64,000 bases of DNA from Lachnospiraceae bacterium P6A3 (lineage in GTDB: Bacteria > Bacillota > Clostridia > Lachnospirales > Lachnospiraceae), in NCBI GenBank assembly GCA_000702085.1, contig JNKP01000006.1:1-64000 (forward strand), in the 5' to 3' direction. A model generated the notes under the pieces. That model was not told the origin of the DNA. It did no database searches and worked only from the letters and a program-made list of their open reading frames with translations. How positions within the stretch are numbered: the first letter of the stretch is position 1; each line of letters opens with the position of its first letter. Shown in pieces: positions 33,656 through 42,822 of this stretch. The position numbers and the translations under genes were made by a program.

Positions 33656-36019
33656 ATGGCGGAATGGATCATTGTAGTTGATGACGATACCAGCAATCTT
33701 AAGATGGCAGGTCACATCTTAAGTAAGGCAAATATGCGTGTTACTGCGCTCAGATCCGGGCAGTCTCTTCTTGACTATGTCAGCGAGAAGGGGTTTCCGG
33801 ATCTTATTCTTTTGGACATAAACATGCCCGAAATGGACGGCTTCGAGACTCTCATGAGGCTCCGCGGATATGAAAACGAGCTTGGAAGAGAAGAGATTCC
33901 CGTCATTTTCCTGACAGCAGACGATACTCCCGATACCGAGACCATGGGATTCGAGGTCGGCGTATCGGACTATATCAAAAAACCTTTCGACCCTGAGGTT
34001 CTTCTCAGGCGTATCAATAACATTCTCTCCAATCGCGAGAAAATGCTCAACCTTAAAGCCGAGGCATCAACGGATAAGCTTACGGGCTTTCTGAACAAAA
34101 TGTCCGGTAAAACCGAATTCGGCAAGGCCTGTGCATCGGGCGAGGGCGCCCTTTTGATGATAGACCTTGATTCCTTTAAACTCGTCAACGATATCTACGG
34201 CCATGATATGGGTGACAGAGTTCTGATAAGCTTTGCAAGGATTCTGTCCGAGGTTCTTCCCGAGGGAAGCATCTTAGCCAGAATGGGCGGAGACGAGTTT
34301 GAAGCATTTGTTCCGGGGGTTACGGCGGAAGAGAGCATAGCAGGCTTTTCGGAGGCGGTTAATGCCAAGATGCTGAAGGATGCCAAGCAGATGATGGGAG
34401 ATGATATGGAGATCCCTCTCGGTGCTTCCTTCGGTATTGCCTTTGTTCCCGAATTCGGAACCGATCACGACATGCTGGAGAAGCTGGCGGATAAAGCCGT
34501 TTACAGTGTCAAGCAGCACGGAAAGCACGGATATGCCGTCTATTCCGGAACAGGTCAGGATGAAGACGACGATACCGCAGGAACGGACATTCATACCGTT
34601 TCGAAGATCCTGGATGAGCGTTCCATTTCAAACAACGCTCTGTGCCTGGACAAGGATTCGTTCATCTATGTATACCGTTACATAATGAGATACCTGATGC
34701 GCAATCAGGGAACCGCGTGCAAGGTTTTGATCAATCTTGAACCTGCGGGTGATAAAGACGAAGAGGCTTTCAGAGAGCTTTGCGACGGCTTCGGAGAGCA
34801 TATCGGGGAGTCCCTCAGAAAATCCGATCTGTTCATGAAGAGCAGATTTAACAGGTACTTTGTCCTGCTGTCCGATATACGTGAAGATTATATAGAAAAG
34901 GTTGTCGGAGAACTCTTAAGAGAATGGCATGAAAAGCACCCCGGCGAACTCGTGATCACTTACGAGACAGAGTTTGTGGGTGCCGAGGATAAAGAAAAAC
35001 ACGACCGCGAAGTAAGGGTTGTGGTGGTGGATGACGATACCGCAAACCTTCAGGTTGCCGGTCATATACTGAGTAAGAACGGATTCTATGTTACCGCTCT
35101 TAAATCGGGACAGGCGCTTTTGGACTATCTTGAGAAAAATGTTCCCGATGCGATCCTTCTGGATATTAAGATGCCTGTCATGGACGGCTTTGAAACCATG
35201 AGAAGGCTACGTACCATGGAAAGGAAAGTTGCCGACATTCCTGTCATATTCCTGACTGCGGACGAGAGCGAAGAAGCAGAGAAACAGGGACTGTCACTGG
35301 GTGCAATGGACTTTATCAAGAAGCCTTTTGTTCCCGAGATACTTCTACTCAGGGTAAGACATATTATCGAACTGGTAAGACTTCAGAGGTCGTTATCCAA
35401 CGAGGTGGAGAAAAAGACAAGGGAAAACAATACGCTTTTCCTTCATGTCGTTCAGGCACTTGCCGAGTCCATCGATGCAAAGGACACTTATACAAACGGT
35501 CATTCCGGAAGAGTCGCGGATTATGCAAGAGAGATTGCCAAGAGATACGGATATCGCGACAAGAGACTCGAAGATATCTACATGCTGGGTCTTCTGCACG
35601 ATGTAGGAAAGATCGGTATTCCCGATGCAATCATCAACAAGCCGGATAAACTTACTGATGAAGAATATGAGATTATCAAGACTCATCCCGTTAAGGGAGC
35701 CAGAATTCTTGAGACCATCGAAGAGATGCCGCTTCTTTCAACCGGCGCCAGATGGCATCACGAGAGATTCGGAGGCGGAGGATATCCGGACGGACTTGTA
35801 GGAGAGGCCATTCCGGAGGAGGCAAGGATCATTGCCGTTGCGGATTCGTATGATGCCATGAGCAGCAGGAGAAGCTACAGAGATGTCCTTCCTCAGAATG
35901 CCATCAGGCAGGAGATCATTAAGGGCAGAGGAATACAGTTCGATCCCGTGTTTGCGGACATAATGCTCCAGATGATCGATGAAGACACACAGTACAACAT
36001 GAGGGAAAAAGACAACTGA
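33656..36019 (+). CDS. REC-GGDEF-REC-HD-GYP response regulator for cyclic-di-GMP turnover
   Basis: A 787-residue cytoplasmic protein. Domains: receiver 1 (1-125, Asp54 in LILLDINMPEM); GGDEF diguanylate cyclase (135-300, MGGDEFE at about 210-216, no RxxD inhibitory site before it); a GGDEF-like stretch without the signature (about 320-440, RFNRYFVLLSD in the matching place); receiver 2 (about 453-575, Asp503); HD-GYP phosphodiesterase (about 592-780, LLHDVGKIG and HHERFGGGGYPDGL intact). Both synthesis and breakdown of c-di-GMP are thus encoded in one chain, each next to its own receiver. The two receivers are near duplicates. It is the first gene of an operon with two kinases, which probably phosphorylate it. 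Confidence 0.9.
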   Translation: MAEWIIVVDDDTSNLKMAGHILSKANMRVTALRSGQSLLDYVSEKGFPDLILLDINMPEMDGFETLMRLRGYENELGREEIPVIFLTADDTPDTETMGFEVGVSDYIKKPFDPEVLLRRINNILSNREKMLNLKAEASTDKLTGFLNKMSGKTEFGKACASGEGALLMIDLDSFKLVNDIYGHDMGDRVLISFARILSEVLPEGSILARMGGDEFEAFVPGVTAEESIAGFSEAVNAKMLKDAKQMMGDDMEIPLGASFGIAFVPEFGTDHDMLEKLADKAVYSVKQHGKHGYAVYSGTGQDEDDDTAGTDIHTVSKILDERSISNNALCLDKDSFIYVYRYIMRYLMRNQGTACKVLINLEPAGDKDEEAFRELCDGFGEHIGESLRKSDLFMKSRFNRYFVLLSDIREDYIEKVVGELLREWHEKHPGELVITYETEFVGAEDKEKHDREVRVVVVDDDTANLQVAGHILSKNGFYVTALKSGQALLDYLEKNVPDAILLDIKMPVMDGFETMRRLRTMERKVADIPVIFLTADESEEAEKQGLSLGAMDFIKKPFVPEILLLRVRHIIELVRLQRSLSNEVEKKTRENNTLFLHVVQALAESIDAKDTYTNGHSGRVADYAREIAKRYGYRDKRLEDIYMLGLLHDVGKIGIPDAIINKPDKLTDEEYEIIKTHPVKGARILETIEEMPLLSTGARWHHERFGGGGYPDGLVGEAIPEEARIIAVADSYDAMSSRRSYRDVLPQNAIRQEIIKGRGIQFDPVFADIMLQMIDEDTQYNMREKDN

Positions 36020-36052
36020 AAAGTTGCCGGTAGATTTTAAAAGGGGTTTCTT

Positions 36053-38680
36053 ATGAGTCGGGGGAACGAAGAAAATGAGGTTTTTAAATCCTCACATATG
36101 ATTCTGCTATTATGCTTTTCCGCTTTTGCCTTGATACTGATAGGCGAATGTATCCTGATGGGCTGGGAAAGCTGGGCAATTGTTCTGATCGTCGCAGGTT
36201 TGGGAGGCGCATGGATTCTGCATATACAGCAGCTGCTTGCACCAAACGCAAGGCTGTGGATATATGCCGTCATGATGATGATCGTGTACTTCTTCTACGG
36301 TACGCACATGACAAGCACATTTGATGCGGCACTTATCATGGTGGTGGTCATAATGATCTACTCCATTACGTGCGTGCGTTCGCTTATATGGGTTTGTCAG
36401 GGTACCTTCTATGTGACTTTCGCTTATGACATTCTTACACTCGTCACAATGGGCGAAAAGTTCGATGCTCTTTCGATTTCAAGAATCTTACTTCACTTTG
36501 TTGTCGTAACCATGGCCGGCTGGATCGGAAGACTGATAATCGACAACTGGAACGGAGTCACCAAAAAAACAAAAAAAGAAATTGAGGAACTTAAAGGCGC
36601 AACGGAGAGACTGGATAATTTCCTTGCGAATGTTTCCCATGAGATAAGAACTCCCGTAAATGCGGTTATCGGTCTTACAGCAGTTATAGAAAAGGACGAT
36701 CTTCCCGACGGAGCCCAGGCCAATATACGGGCAATCTCGGAAGCGGGTCACAGAGTCAGTGAACAGATCGGTGACATTCTTGATTTTACCGAGATAGATA
36801 TGGGCAAGCTTGCGGTTACCAGAGAGACTTATATGATCGATTCTCTCGTAAACGATCTGCTTGTTCAGCTTTCTTTTACGGAAAATTACGGACTTGAACT
36901 GATAGTGGATATGGATGCCCACATTCCTTCCGAACTGGTCGGCGACGGAAGCAAGATCAAGAAGATACTCTGGCATCTTATCAGTAACGGATATAAATTC
37001 ACCAAAGAGGGAGGAGTTTATGTCCATATCTACCATGTCCGCAGAAATTACGGAATCAATCTGGTACTCGAGGTTAAGGATACCGGTATCGGAATGAGTG
37101 AAATCGAGATAGAACACGCTTATGAAAAGTTCTATCAGTCCGATTCGGGTAAGACCAGAACTGCCGGCGGTCTCGGACTCGGTATTCCCATCATCAGCGG
37201 ATTTACAAGAGCCATGGACGGCGTTCTTGCAATAGAGAGTGATGAAGGCGAAGGAACCACGGTACGTGTAAGCATACCTCAGGAAGTCGAAAACGATGCT
37301 CCCTGTCTTGCTGTCAAGGATAGGGATAATTGCGTCGTTGTAGGTTTTCTCGGCTTTATGACCACGGGCCATCAGAGTGTCAGGGATTTCCATATGGAGA
37401 TGGTAAACCATCTTGTAAGCGGACTGGGAATCGGATTTAAGAGAGTTCAGTCCAGGGAAGAGCTGGAGAAGATAATCCGCAATGAAAAAGTAACACATCT
37501 GTTTGTGGGAACCGGCGAGTATCTCGAGAACATGGAATACATCGACAAGATTGCTTCCGAGATGAATGTTGCGGTTGTTGCGGACAGAGGATTTAACGGT
37601 ATTGTCGGAAGAGGAGTACAGCTCCTTCCCAAGCCTTTCTACGGCGCACAGGTTGTTAATTTCCTGAATCATACATTTGACGGAAACGAAGAAACTCATG
37701 TGGAGAGAATGACCTGTCCCGGACTTAAGGTGCTGGTAGTCGACGATGAGCCCATGAACCTTCTTGTTGCAAGAGGTATCTTTGAAACATACGGAATGAT
37801 CGTATCCACCGCATCAAACGGTCCCGAAGCTATCGAGATGTGTACCGTTGAAGATTATGCTCTGGTATTTATGGATCACATGATGCCGGAGATGGACGGC
37901 GTCGAAGCAATGAAGAGAATAAGGTTCAATGCTTCAAGATTCAGAAAAGACATCTGCATCGTAGCTCTTACCGCCAATGCCATCAGCTCCGCAAAAGAGA
38001 TGTTCATGTCGGAAGGCTTCGACGGATTCATACCCAAGCCTATTGAGATCAGTGAACTTGAAAGAGTTCTCAGAAGAGTACTGCCCAAGTCTGCCATCGT
38101 GTTTGAAAAGGTGGAAGTTACTCCCAAAAAGGATACCCCGAAGACCGTATCCGACAAAAAAGAAAAAGGCATCATGAGTCTGAATGCCGTTTCAAGATCC
38201 GATACATCCGTTTCAATCCCTCAGGAACTTGCTGATCTAAGGAGTGCGGGAATAGAACCGGAGGACGGACTTAAGTATTGCAGGGGAGACGTGGAGTTTT
38301 ATAAAACACTTCTTCTCGAATATGCCAAGAATGTTTCCAAGAAGATTGCGGAACTTAACAGATATCATGACGAATCGAAATGGAATGATTATTCCATCAG
38401 GGTTCATGCGGTGAAGAGTACATCCAAGATGATCGGTGCCGCAGATATCTCCGTGCTTGCGAAATTCCTTGAGGATGCATCCAAGGCAGGAGATGTAGCG
38501 AAGGTAGACGAGAAGCATACGGAATTTATGACAGGTTACGAGAAACTGATGCAGAAGATCAATTCTGCACTCGTTGCCGAGGGAAGTGATCCCGCTGCCG
38601 GAAATGCCGGCGGTGCAAATACGGCTTCACCCGAGGAAGACGACGAGATCATGGAGTTTGCTCCGGAGGGTGAAGAATGA
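36053..38680 (+). CDS. Membrane hybrid histidine kinase with receiver and Hpt domains
   Basis: An 875-residue sensor kinase. The first ~165 residues form about six membrane helices without a large extracellular domain. HisKA follows with His196 in LANVSHEIRTP, then an ATPase domain with HLISNGYKF (N box), DTGIGMS and GGLGLGIPI. A degenerate receiver-like segment (about 425-545, lacking the acidic site) precedes a complete receiver (about 560-685; VLVVDDEPMN, FMDHMMPEMDG). The C-terminus carries an Hpt domain with the phosphorylatable His in RVHAVKSTSKMIGA, then an acidic tail. It is a full phosphorelay module. AAGGGG precedes the ATG. It overlaps the next gene by 4 bases. Confidence 0.9.
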   Translation: MSRGNEENEVFKSSHMILLLCFSAFALILIGECILMGWESWAIVLIVAGLGGAWILHIQQLLAPNARLWIYAVMMMIVYFFYGTHMTSTFDAALIMVVVIMIYSITCVRSLIWVCQGTFYVTFAYDILTLVTMGEKFDALSISRILLHFVVVTMAGWIGRLIIDNWNGVTKKTKKEIEELKGATERLDNFLANVSHEIRTPVNAVIGLTAVIEKDDLPDGAQANIRAISEAGHRVSEQIGDILDFTEIDMGKLAVTRETYMIDSLVNDLLVQLSFTENYGLELIVDMDAHIPSELVGDGSKIKKILWHLISNGYKFTKEGGVYVHIYHVRRNYGINLVLEVKDTGIGMSEIEIEHAYEKFYQSDSGKTRTAGGLGLGIPIISGFTRAMDGVLAIESDEGEGTTVRVSIPQEVENDAPCLAVKDRDNCVVVGFLGFMTTGHQSVRDFHMEMVNHLVSGLGIGFKRVQSREELEKIIRNEKVTHLFVGTGEYLENMEYIDKIASEMNVAVVADRGFNGIVGRGVQLLPKPFYGAQVVNFLNHTFDGNEETHVERMTCPGLKVLVVDDEPMNLLVARGIFETYGMIVSTASNGPEAIEMCTVEDYALVFMDHMMPEMDGVEAMKRIRFNASRFRKDICIVALTANAISSAKEMFMSEGFDGFIPKPIEISELERVLRRVLPKSAIVFEKVEVTPKKDTPKTVSDKKEKGIMSLNAVSRSDTSVSIPQELADLRSAGIEPEDGLKYCRGDVEFYKTLLLEYAKNVSKKIAELNRYHDESKWNDYSIRVHAVKSTSKMIGAADISVLAKFLEDASKAGDVAKVDEKHTEFMTGYEKLMQKINSALVAEGSDPAAGNAGGANTASPEEDDEIMEFAPEGEE

Positions 38681-41346
38681 AAAAACGTGCCAAGAAATTA
38701 TATGACGAAGTAATAAGTCCCGGCAGAAGCTTTCAGGAAAGGCTTTTTATAATCCTCACCTGGCTTGCGGAGATTGCCGTTATTTTAGCACTGATATGCG
38801 ATCTTATAATCGGCGAGAGTATTCCCGAGACACTTTCTCTCGGTATTTCCGCCGTGCTCACTCCGTTTTTGATAGGTATTGCTGTCCGCAAAAAGAAAAC
38901 GGATCTGGCCGCGCTTGTTGTTGCGATGACCATTGTGTTTATCCTTCTGCCCATTGCATATTTCTACGGCGGAGGCCTTTCCGGCGGTGCCAATATCTGG
39001 ATTGTTGTTTCATTCCTGTATATCGGCCTGCTCCTGAAGAGTGTTCCCAGAAAGATCATGATGATCATGCTGACACTCCTGACGGTCGCGGAATATACGA
39101 TAGAATTCTGGTTCCCCGACCTGATCGTTTCACATACGCGTAACGTCTGGTTTGCCGATTCATCGGTATCTGTTCTTCTGGTGGGATTTTTGGTATATGC
39201 GGTTGTATATATCATGACCAAGATTTTCCAGTGGGAGAATGATCACGCCACCAGACAGGCCAAGGAAATCGAAGAACTCAATAAAGCCCAGAGCAGGTTC
39301 TTCTCAAGCATGAGCCATGAGATCAGAACTCCCATCAATACGATAATCGGATTGAACGAGATGATCCTCAGGGAAGATATATCCGATGAGGTTGCGGATG
39401 ATGCGAGAAACGTCCGCTCCGCTTCCAAGATACTGCTTTCGCTTATTAACGATATTCTCGATATGTCCAAGATCGAATCGGGTAAGATGGATATTGTTAT
39501 CCAGCCCTATGATGTTGGAGCGATGTTCTCCGATATCGTAAACATGATCTGGATCCGAGCCAATGAAAAGGGACTTAAGTTCTCCATCGATGTGGATCCC
39601 GCGCTTCCTTCGAGCCTGGTATCCGATGATGTAAGGATCAAGCAGATACTTATTAATCTCTTAAACAATGCGGTCAAATATACGGATGAGGGAAGCGTAA
39701 CTCTTTCCATTCATTGCAATAAAACCGCCCCCAACAAAGTACTTGTCACTTATTCCGTAGAGGATACGGGAATCGGTATCCGTAAAGAGAGCATTCCTCT
39801 TTTGTTCGATGCATTCAGACGTGAAGATCAGAAGAAGACCAGATACATTGAAGGAACGGGACTTGGTCTTTCCATTGTTAAACAGCTTGCGGATCTTCTC
39901 GGCGGTGATATATCCGTCAACAGTATCTATACCAAAGGTTCTACCTTCGTATTTACACTCGAACAGGAAATCGCTGACGACAGAGCACTGGGTAAATACG
40001 AGCCTGCAAGATTCAAGGGCGCAAGAAAACATGAATACCATCAGACCTTTGAAGCACCTTCCGCGAAGGTTCTTCTGGTTGATGACAATACCGCAAACCT
40101 CATGGTTGCAACAAAGCTTCTGAGGGATACCAAGGTTCAGGTATCTGCGGTAGAGAGCGGAGAAGAGGCTCTCAGGCTTACTGCAGAAGAACATTTCAAT
40201 GTAATCCTTATGGACCACATGATGCCGGATATGGACGGTATCGAGTGCCTGCACGCCATCAGAGAGCAGAGGGGCGGACTTTGCAGGGAAGTTCCCATTG
40301 TAGCCATGACGGCAAATGCAGGAAGCGAAAACCAGGCTCTTTACAGACGCGAGGGATTCGACGGATATCTCCTCAAGCCTTTTGAAGCAGTCGAACTTGA
40401 GAAGACCATAATCGATTTCCTTCCCGAAGATATTGTTACCATAGAAGACGAAAGCTTAAGGTCTGAAACCGATAAGATAGTCAGGGCATCCAGGAAAAAG
40501 ATACCGGTCCTTGTCACCACGGACAGTATTGCGGATATTCCAAGAAGCCTGCTTAAGTCTCTCAAAATCCCCATCGTGCCTTACAAGGTTTATACCGCCA
40601 GGGGTGTATTCTATGACGGTATCGAAGCAGAGGGAGATGTGATATTAAAGTATCTTGATAAGAAAGATGTCACGGCACGAAGCGAAGCTCCCGATACCGC
40701 AGACTATGAAGCCTTCTTTGCGGAGCAACTTTCATACGCTCAGAACATCCTTCATATCTCGACTTCCGGTAATACAAGCCGCGGATATGCAAAGGCATGC
40801 GAAGCGGCGGTTTCTTTTTACAACGTATTTGTATTCGATTCGGGAAGCTTATCCAGCGGTACCGGTATAATGACTCTCGCCGCCAAGGCAATGGTGGACG
40901 GCGGCATTACCGACATCAAGGCTATCATCAGGGAGCTTGAAAAGAAAAAGTATAAAGTAAATTCAAGCTTTATCATGGATACTACCGAATTCCTGTACAG
41001 GGGCGGAAGATTGTCGGAGACCGCATACAAGATCACCAATGCATTCATGTTCCATCCCGTAATCCAGATGAAGAACGGATTTATGAAGGTGGGCAGGGTT
41101 ATTATAGGCGGAAGAAACAGATCCAGGGATAAATATATTACCGGAACCCTGAGCAGCCCGGGCGATATCGATACCTCCGTGCTTTTTATCACTTATGTAG
41201 GCATGAAGAAAGCCGAGATCGACGAGATCAAGGAAAAGGTGCTGAAGATCGTTCCTTTCGAGGTTGTTTATTGCCAGAAAGCAACTTCTGCGATTGCGAT
41301 AAACTGCGGACCCGGCACATTCGGACTTTTGTTCAGCAGAAAATAA
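38677..41346 (+). CDS. Hybrid histidine kinase fused to a C-terminal DegV (fatty-acid-binding) domain
   Basis: An 889-residue protein. Membrane region 1-185 (about six helices); HisKA with His214 in FSSMSHEIRTPINT; ATPase (about 320-435; LLNNAVKYTDEG, DTGIGIRKE, GTGLGLSIVKQ); receiver (about 465-590; VLLVDDNTANL, LMDHMMPDMDG); then about residues 605-889 form a complete DegV/EDD domain. DegV marks are VLVTTDSIADIP, PYKVYTARGVFYDG, ILHISTSGNTSRGY, VFDSGSLSSGTGIMTLAAKA, FLYRGGRLSETA and the end CGPGTFGLLF. Free-standing DegV/FakB proteins bind a fatty acid in a buried tunnel. Here the domain could sense or present lipid to the kinase (inference). ATGA overlap with the kinase upstream implies joint translation. 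Confidence 0.9.
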   Translation: MKKRAKKLYDEVISPGRSFQERLFIILTWLAEIAVILALICDLIIGESIPETLSLGISAVLTPFLIGIAVRKKKTDLAALVVAMTIVFILLPIAYFYGGGLSGGANIWIVVSFLYIGLLLKSVPRKIMMIMLTLLTVAEYTIEFWFPDLIVSHTRNVWFADSSVSVLLVGFLVYAVVYIMTKIFQWENDHATRQAKEIEELNKAQSRFFSSMSHEIRTPINTIIGLNEMILREDISDEVADDARNVRSASKILLSLINDILDMSKIESGKMDIVIQPYDVGAMFSDIVNMIWIRANEKGLKFSIDVDPALPSSLVSDDVRIKQILINLLNNAVKYTDEGSVTLSIHCNKTAPNKVLVTYSVEDTGIGIRKESIPLLFDAFRREDQKKTRYIEGTGLGLSIVKQLADLLGGDISVNSIYTKGSTFVFTLEQEIADDRALGKYEPARFKGARKHEYHQTFEAPSAKVLLVDDNTANLMVATKLLRDTKVQVSAVESGEEALRLTAEEHFNVILMDHMMPDMDGIECLHAIREQRGGLCREVPIVAMTANAGSENQALYRREGFDGYLLKPFEAVELEKTIIDFLPEDIVTIEDESLRSETDKIVRASRKKIPVLVTTDSIADIPRSLLKSLKIPIVPYKVYTARGVFYDGIEAEGDVILKYLDKKDVTARSEAPDTADYEAFFAEQLSYAQNILHISTSGNTSRGYAKACEAAVSFYNVFVFDSGSLSSGTGIMTLAAKAMVDGGITDIKAIIRELEKKKYKVNSSFIMDTTEFLYRGGRLSETAYKITNAFMFHPVIQMKNGFMKVGRVIIGGRNRSRDKYITGTLSSPGDIDTSVLFITYVGMKKAEIDEIKEKVLKIVPFEVVYCQKATSAIAINCGPGTFGLLFSRK

Positions 41347-41355
41347 GGAGATCTT

Positions 41356-41607
41356 ATGGGATTGTTTAAATCTAAAGCAGCATCCGATCTGGATATGATA
41401 ATGCAACGCATTGATATGAACATGTCGAATAACTATAAGGATGCCGCACAGATGAATTACAAGGAGCTCATGGATGCGTATGCGGAGGCGGTATCGAAGG
41501 GCGGATTAAAACCCAAAGAGGCACCCGTATACGAGGCCAAAGTGGAGGAGTACGGCATCAGACTGAAGGGCTATACGCACAAGGACCAACAGCCCTACTG
41601 GCACTGA
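41356..41607 (+). CDS. Small conserved-looking protein of unknown function
   Basis: An 83-residue soluble protein (MGLFKSKAASDLDMIMQRID at the start) rich in charged residues and Tyr, predicted mainly helical, ending in KDQQPYWH. No membrane segment, signal peptide or known motif is seen. AAGGAGAT stands 5 nt before the ATG, and it begins 9 nt after the DegV kinase, so it belongs to the signalling operon and is closed off by a terminator. A role as a partner or output of that phosphorelay is a guess. Confidence 0.7.
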   Translation: MGLFKSKAASDLDMIMQRIDMNMSNNYKDAAQMNYKELMDAYAEAVSKGGLKPKEAPVYEAKVEEYGIRLKGYTHKDQQPYWH

Positions 41608-41627
41608 AAAAACGCATAAAAATGCTG

Positions 41628-41657
41628 AAAAGGAAGGCGTTTTCGTCTTCCTTTTTT
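41628..41657 (+). terminator. Terminator of the signalling operon
   Basis: AAAAGGAAGGCG (41628-41639) pairs with CGTCTTCCTTTT (41644-41655) around TTTT, with one G-U pair and a T-run. It lies 20 nt after the small gene. Confidence 0.85.
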
Positions 41658-41745
41658 CATTGAGAGAAGGGGGCTTTTGTGATATTATTTAAGTTGGTTT
41701 TTTGTGCAGGATAACAGTAAACGGGGATTGAATAGGAGGCCGGAT

Positions 41746-42819
41746 ATGAAGAGAATCGGAATGCTTACAAGCGGCGGTGACTGTCAGGCTCTTAATGCTG
41801 CAATGAGAGGCGTGGTAAAGACCATAGCCCACAGCGGTCAGGAAGTAGAGATCTACGGCTTTATAGACGGATACAGAGGCCTTATTTACGGAAATTTCCG
41901 CATGCTTACCGGCAAGGATTTTTCCGGTATCCTCACCAAGGGCGGAACCATACTGGGCTCCTCCCGTACTCCTTTTAAGACTATAACCGAGCCCGATGAA
42001 AACGGCCTGGATAAGGTAGAGGCTATGAAGCAGAACTACTATAAGCTTAAGCTCGACTGCCTGGTCGTACTCGGAGGAAACGGTTCACACAAGACCGCAA
42101 ACCTTCTCAGCGAAGAAGGTCTCAATATAGTAACCCTTCCCAAGACCATAGATAACGATCTGTGGGGAACCGATATGACATTCGGATTCCAGAGTGCGGT
42201 TGACATCGCAACCCAGGCAATCGACTGCATTCATACCACCGCGGCATCCCACGGAAGAGTATTCATCGTTGAGGTTATGGGACATAAGGTAGGATGGCTT
42301 ACCCTTAATGCCGGCATGGCAGGCGGAGCGGATATCATCCTTGTTCCCGAGATTCCTTACGATATCAAGAAAATCGTCGATAAGATCGAGGAAAGAGAAA
42401 AGGGCGGCAGTAAGTTCACCATCATCGCGGTAGCCGAAGGTGCCATATCCAAGGAAGTTGCCGCAATGTCCAAGAAGGACCGCAAGAAGCTTGCGGAGAA
42501 GTCAAAATATCCTTCCGTATCATATGAGATTGCCGCACAGATTCAGGAGAAGACCGGACGAGAGGTAAGAGTTACCGTTCCCGGCCATACCCAGAGAGGC
42601 GGAAGTCCCTGCCCTTACGACAGAGTATTTGCAACCAGACTCGGAGCCGAAGCGGGCGAGCTCATCCTTAACAACGAGTACGGATTCATGGTAGGTTACA
42701 GAAATCGTGAGATCGTAAAGGTTCCTCTCGATAAAGTAGCCGGCAAGCTTAAATATCTCGATCCCGATGCAAGCATTATCAAAGAGGCCAAGCTTACGGG
42801 AATTTCATTCGGAGACTGA
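41746..42819 (+). CDS. pfkA: 6-phosphofructokinase
   Basis: A 357-residue phosphofructokinase. It starts KRIGMLTSGGDCQALNAAMR. The phosphoryl-donor loop is VVLGGNGSHK, with Gly at the place of E. coli Gly104, which suggests ATP. The catalytic loop is LPKTIDNDLWG, with Lys at the place of E. coli Gly124, a feature of pyrophosphate-dependent enzymes. The donor is therefore uncertain. Other marks are VEVMGHKVGWL, VAEGAISKE and GHTQRGGSPCPYDR. The frame is open upstream to a GTG at 41704, but AGGAGG at 41734-41739 fits the ATG at 41746. dnaX follows after 3 nt. Confidence 0.92.
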   Translation: MKRIGMLTSGGDCQALNAAMRGVVKTIAHSGQEVEIYGFIDGYRGLIYGNFRMLTGKDFSGILTKGGTILGSSRTPFKTITEPDENGLDKVEAMKQNYYKLKLDCLVVLGGNGSHKTANLLSEEGLNIVTLPKTIDNDLWGTDMTFGFQSAVDIATQAIDCIHTTAASHGRVFIVEVMGHKVGWLTLNAGMAGGADIILVPEIPYDIKKIVDKIEEREKGGSKFTIIAVAEGAISKEVAAMSKKDRKKLAEKSKYPSVSYEIAAQIQEKTGREVRVTVPGHTQRGGSPCPYDRVFATRLGAEAGELILNNEYGFMVGYRNREIVKVPLDKVAGKLKYLDPDASIIKEAKLTGISFGD

Positions 42820-42822
42820 TAA

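Noticed and set aside
36488-37699. A 403-codon minus-strand frame in the hybrid kinase gene
   Set aside because: Opposite an intact kinase with all HisKA, ATPase and receiver motifs; no independent support.
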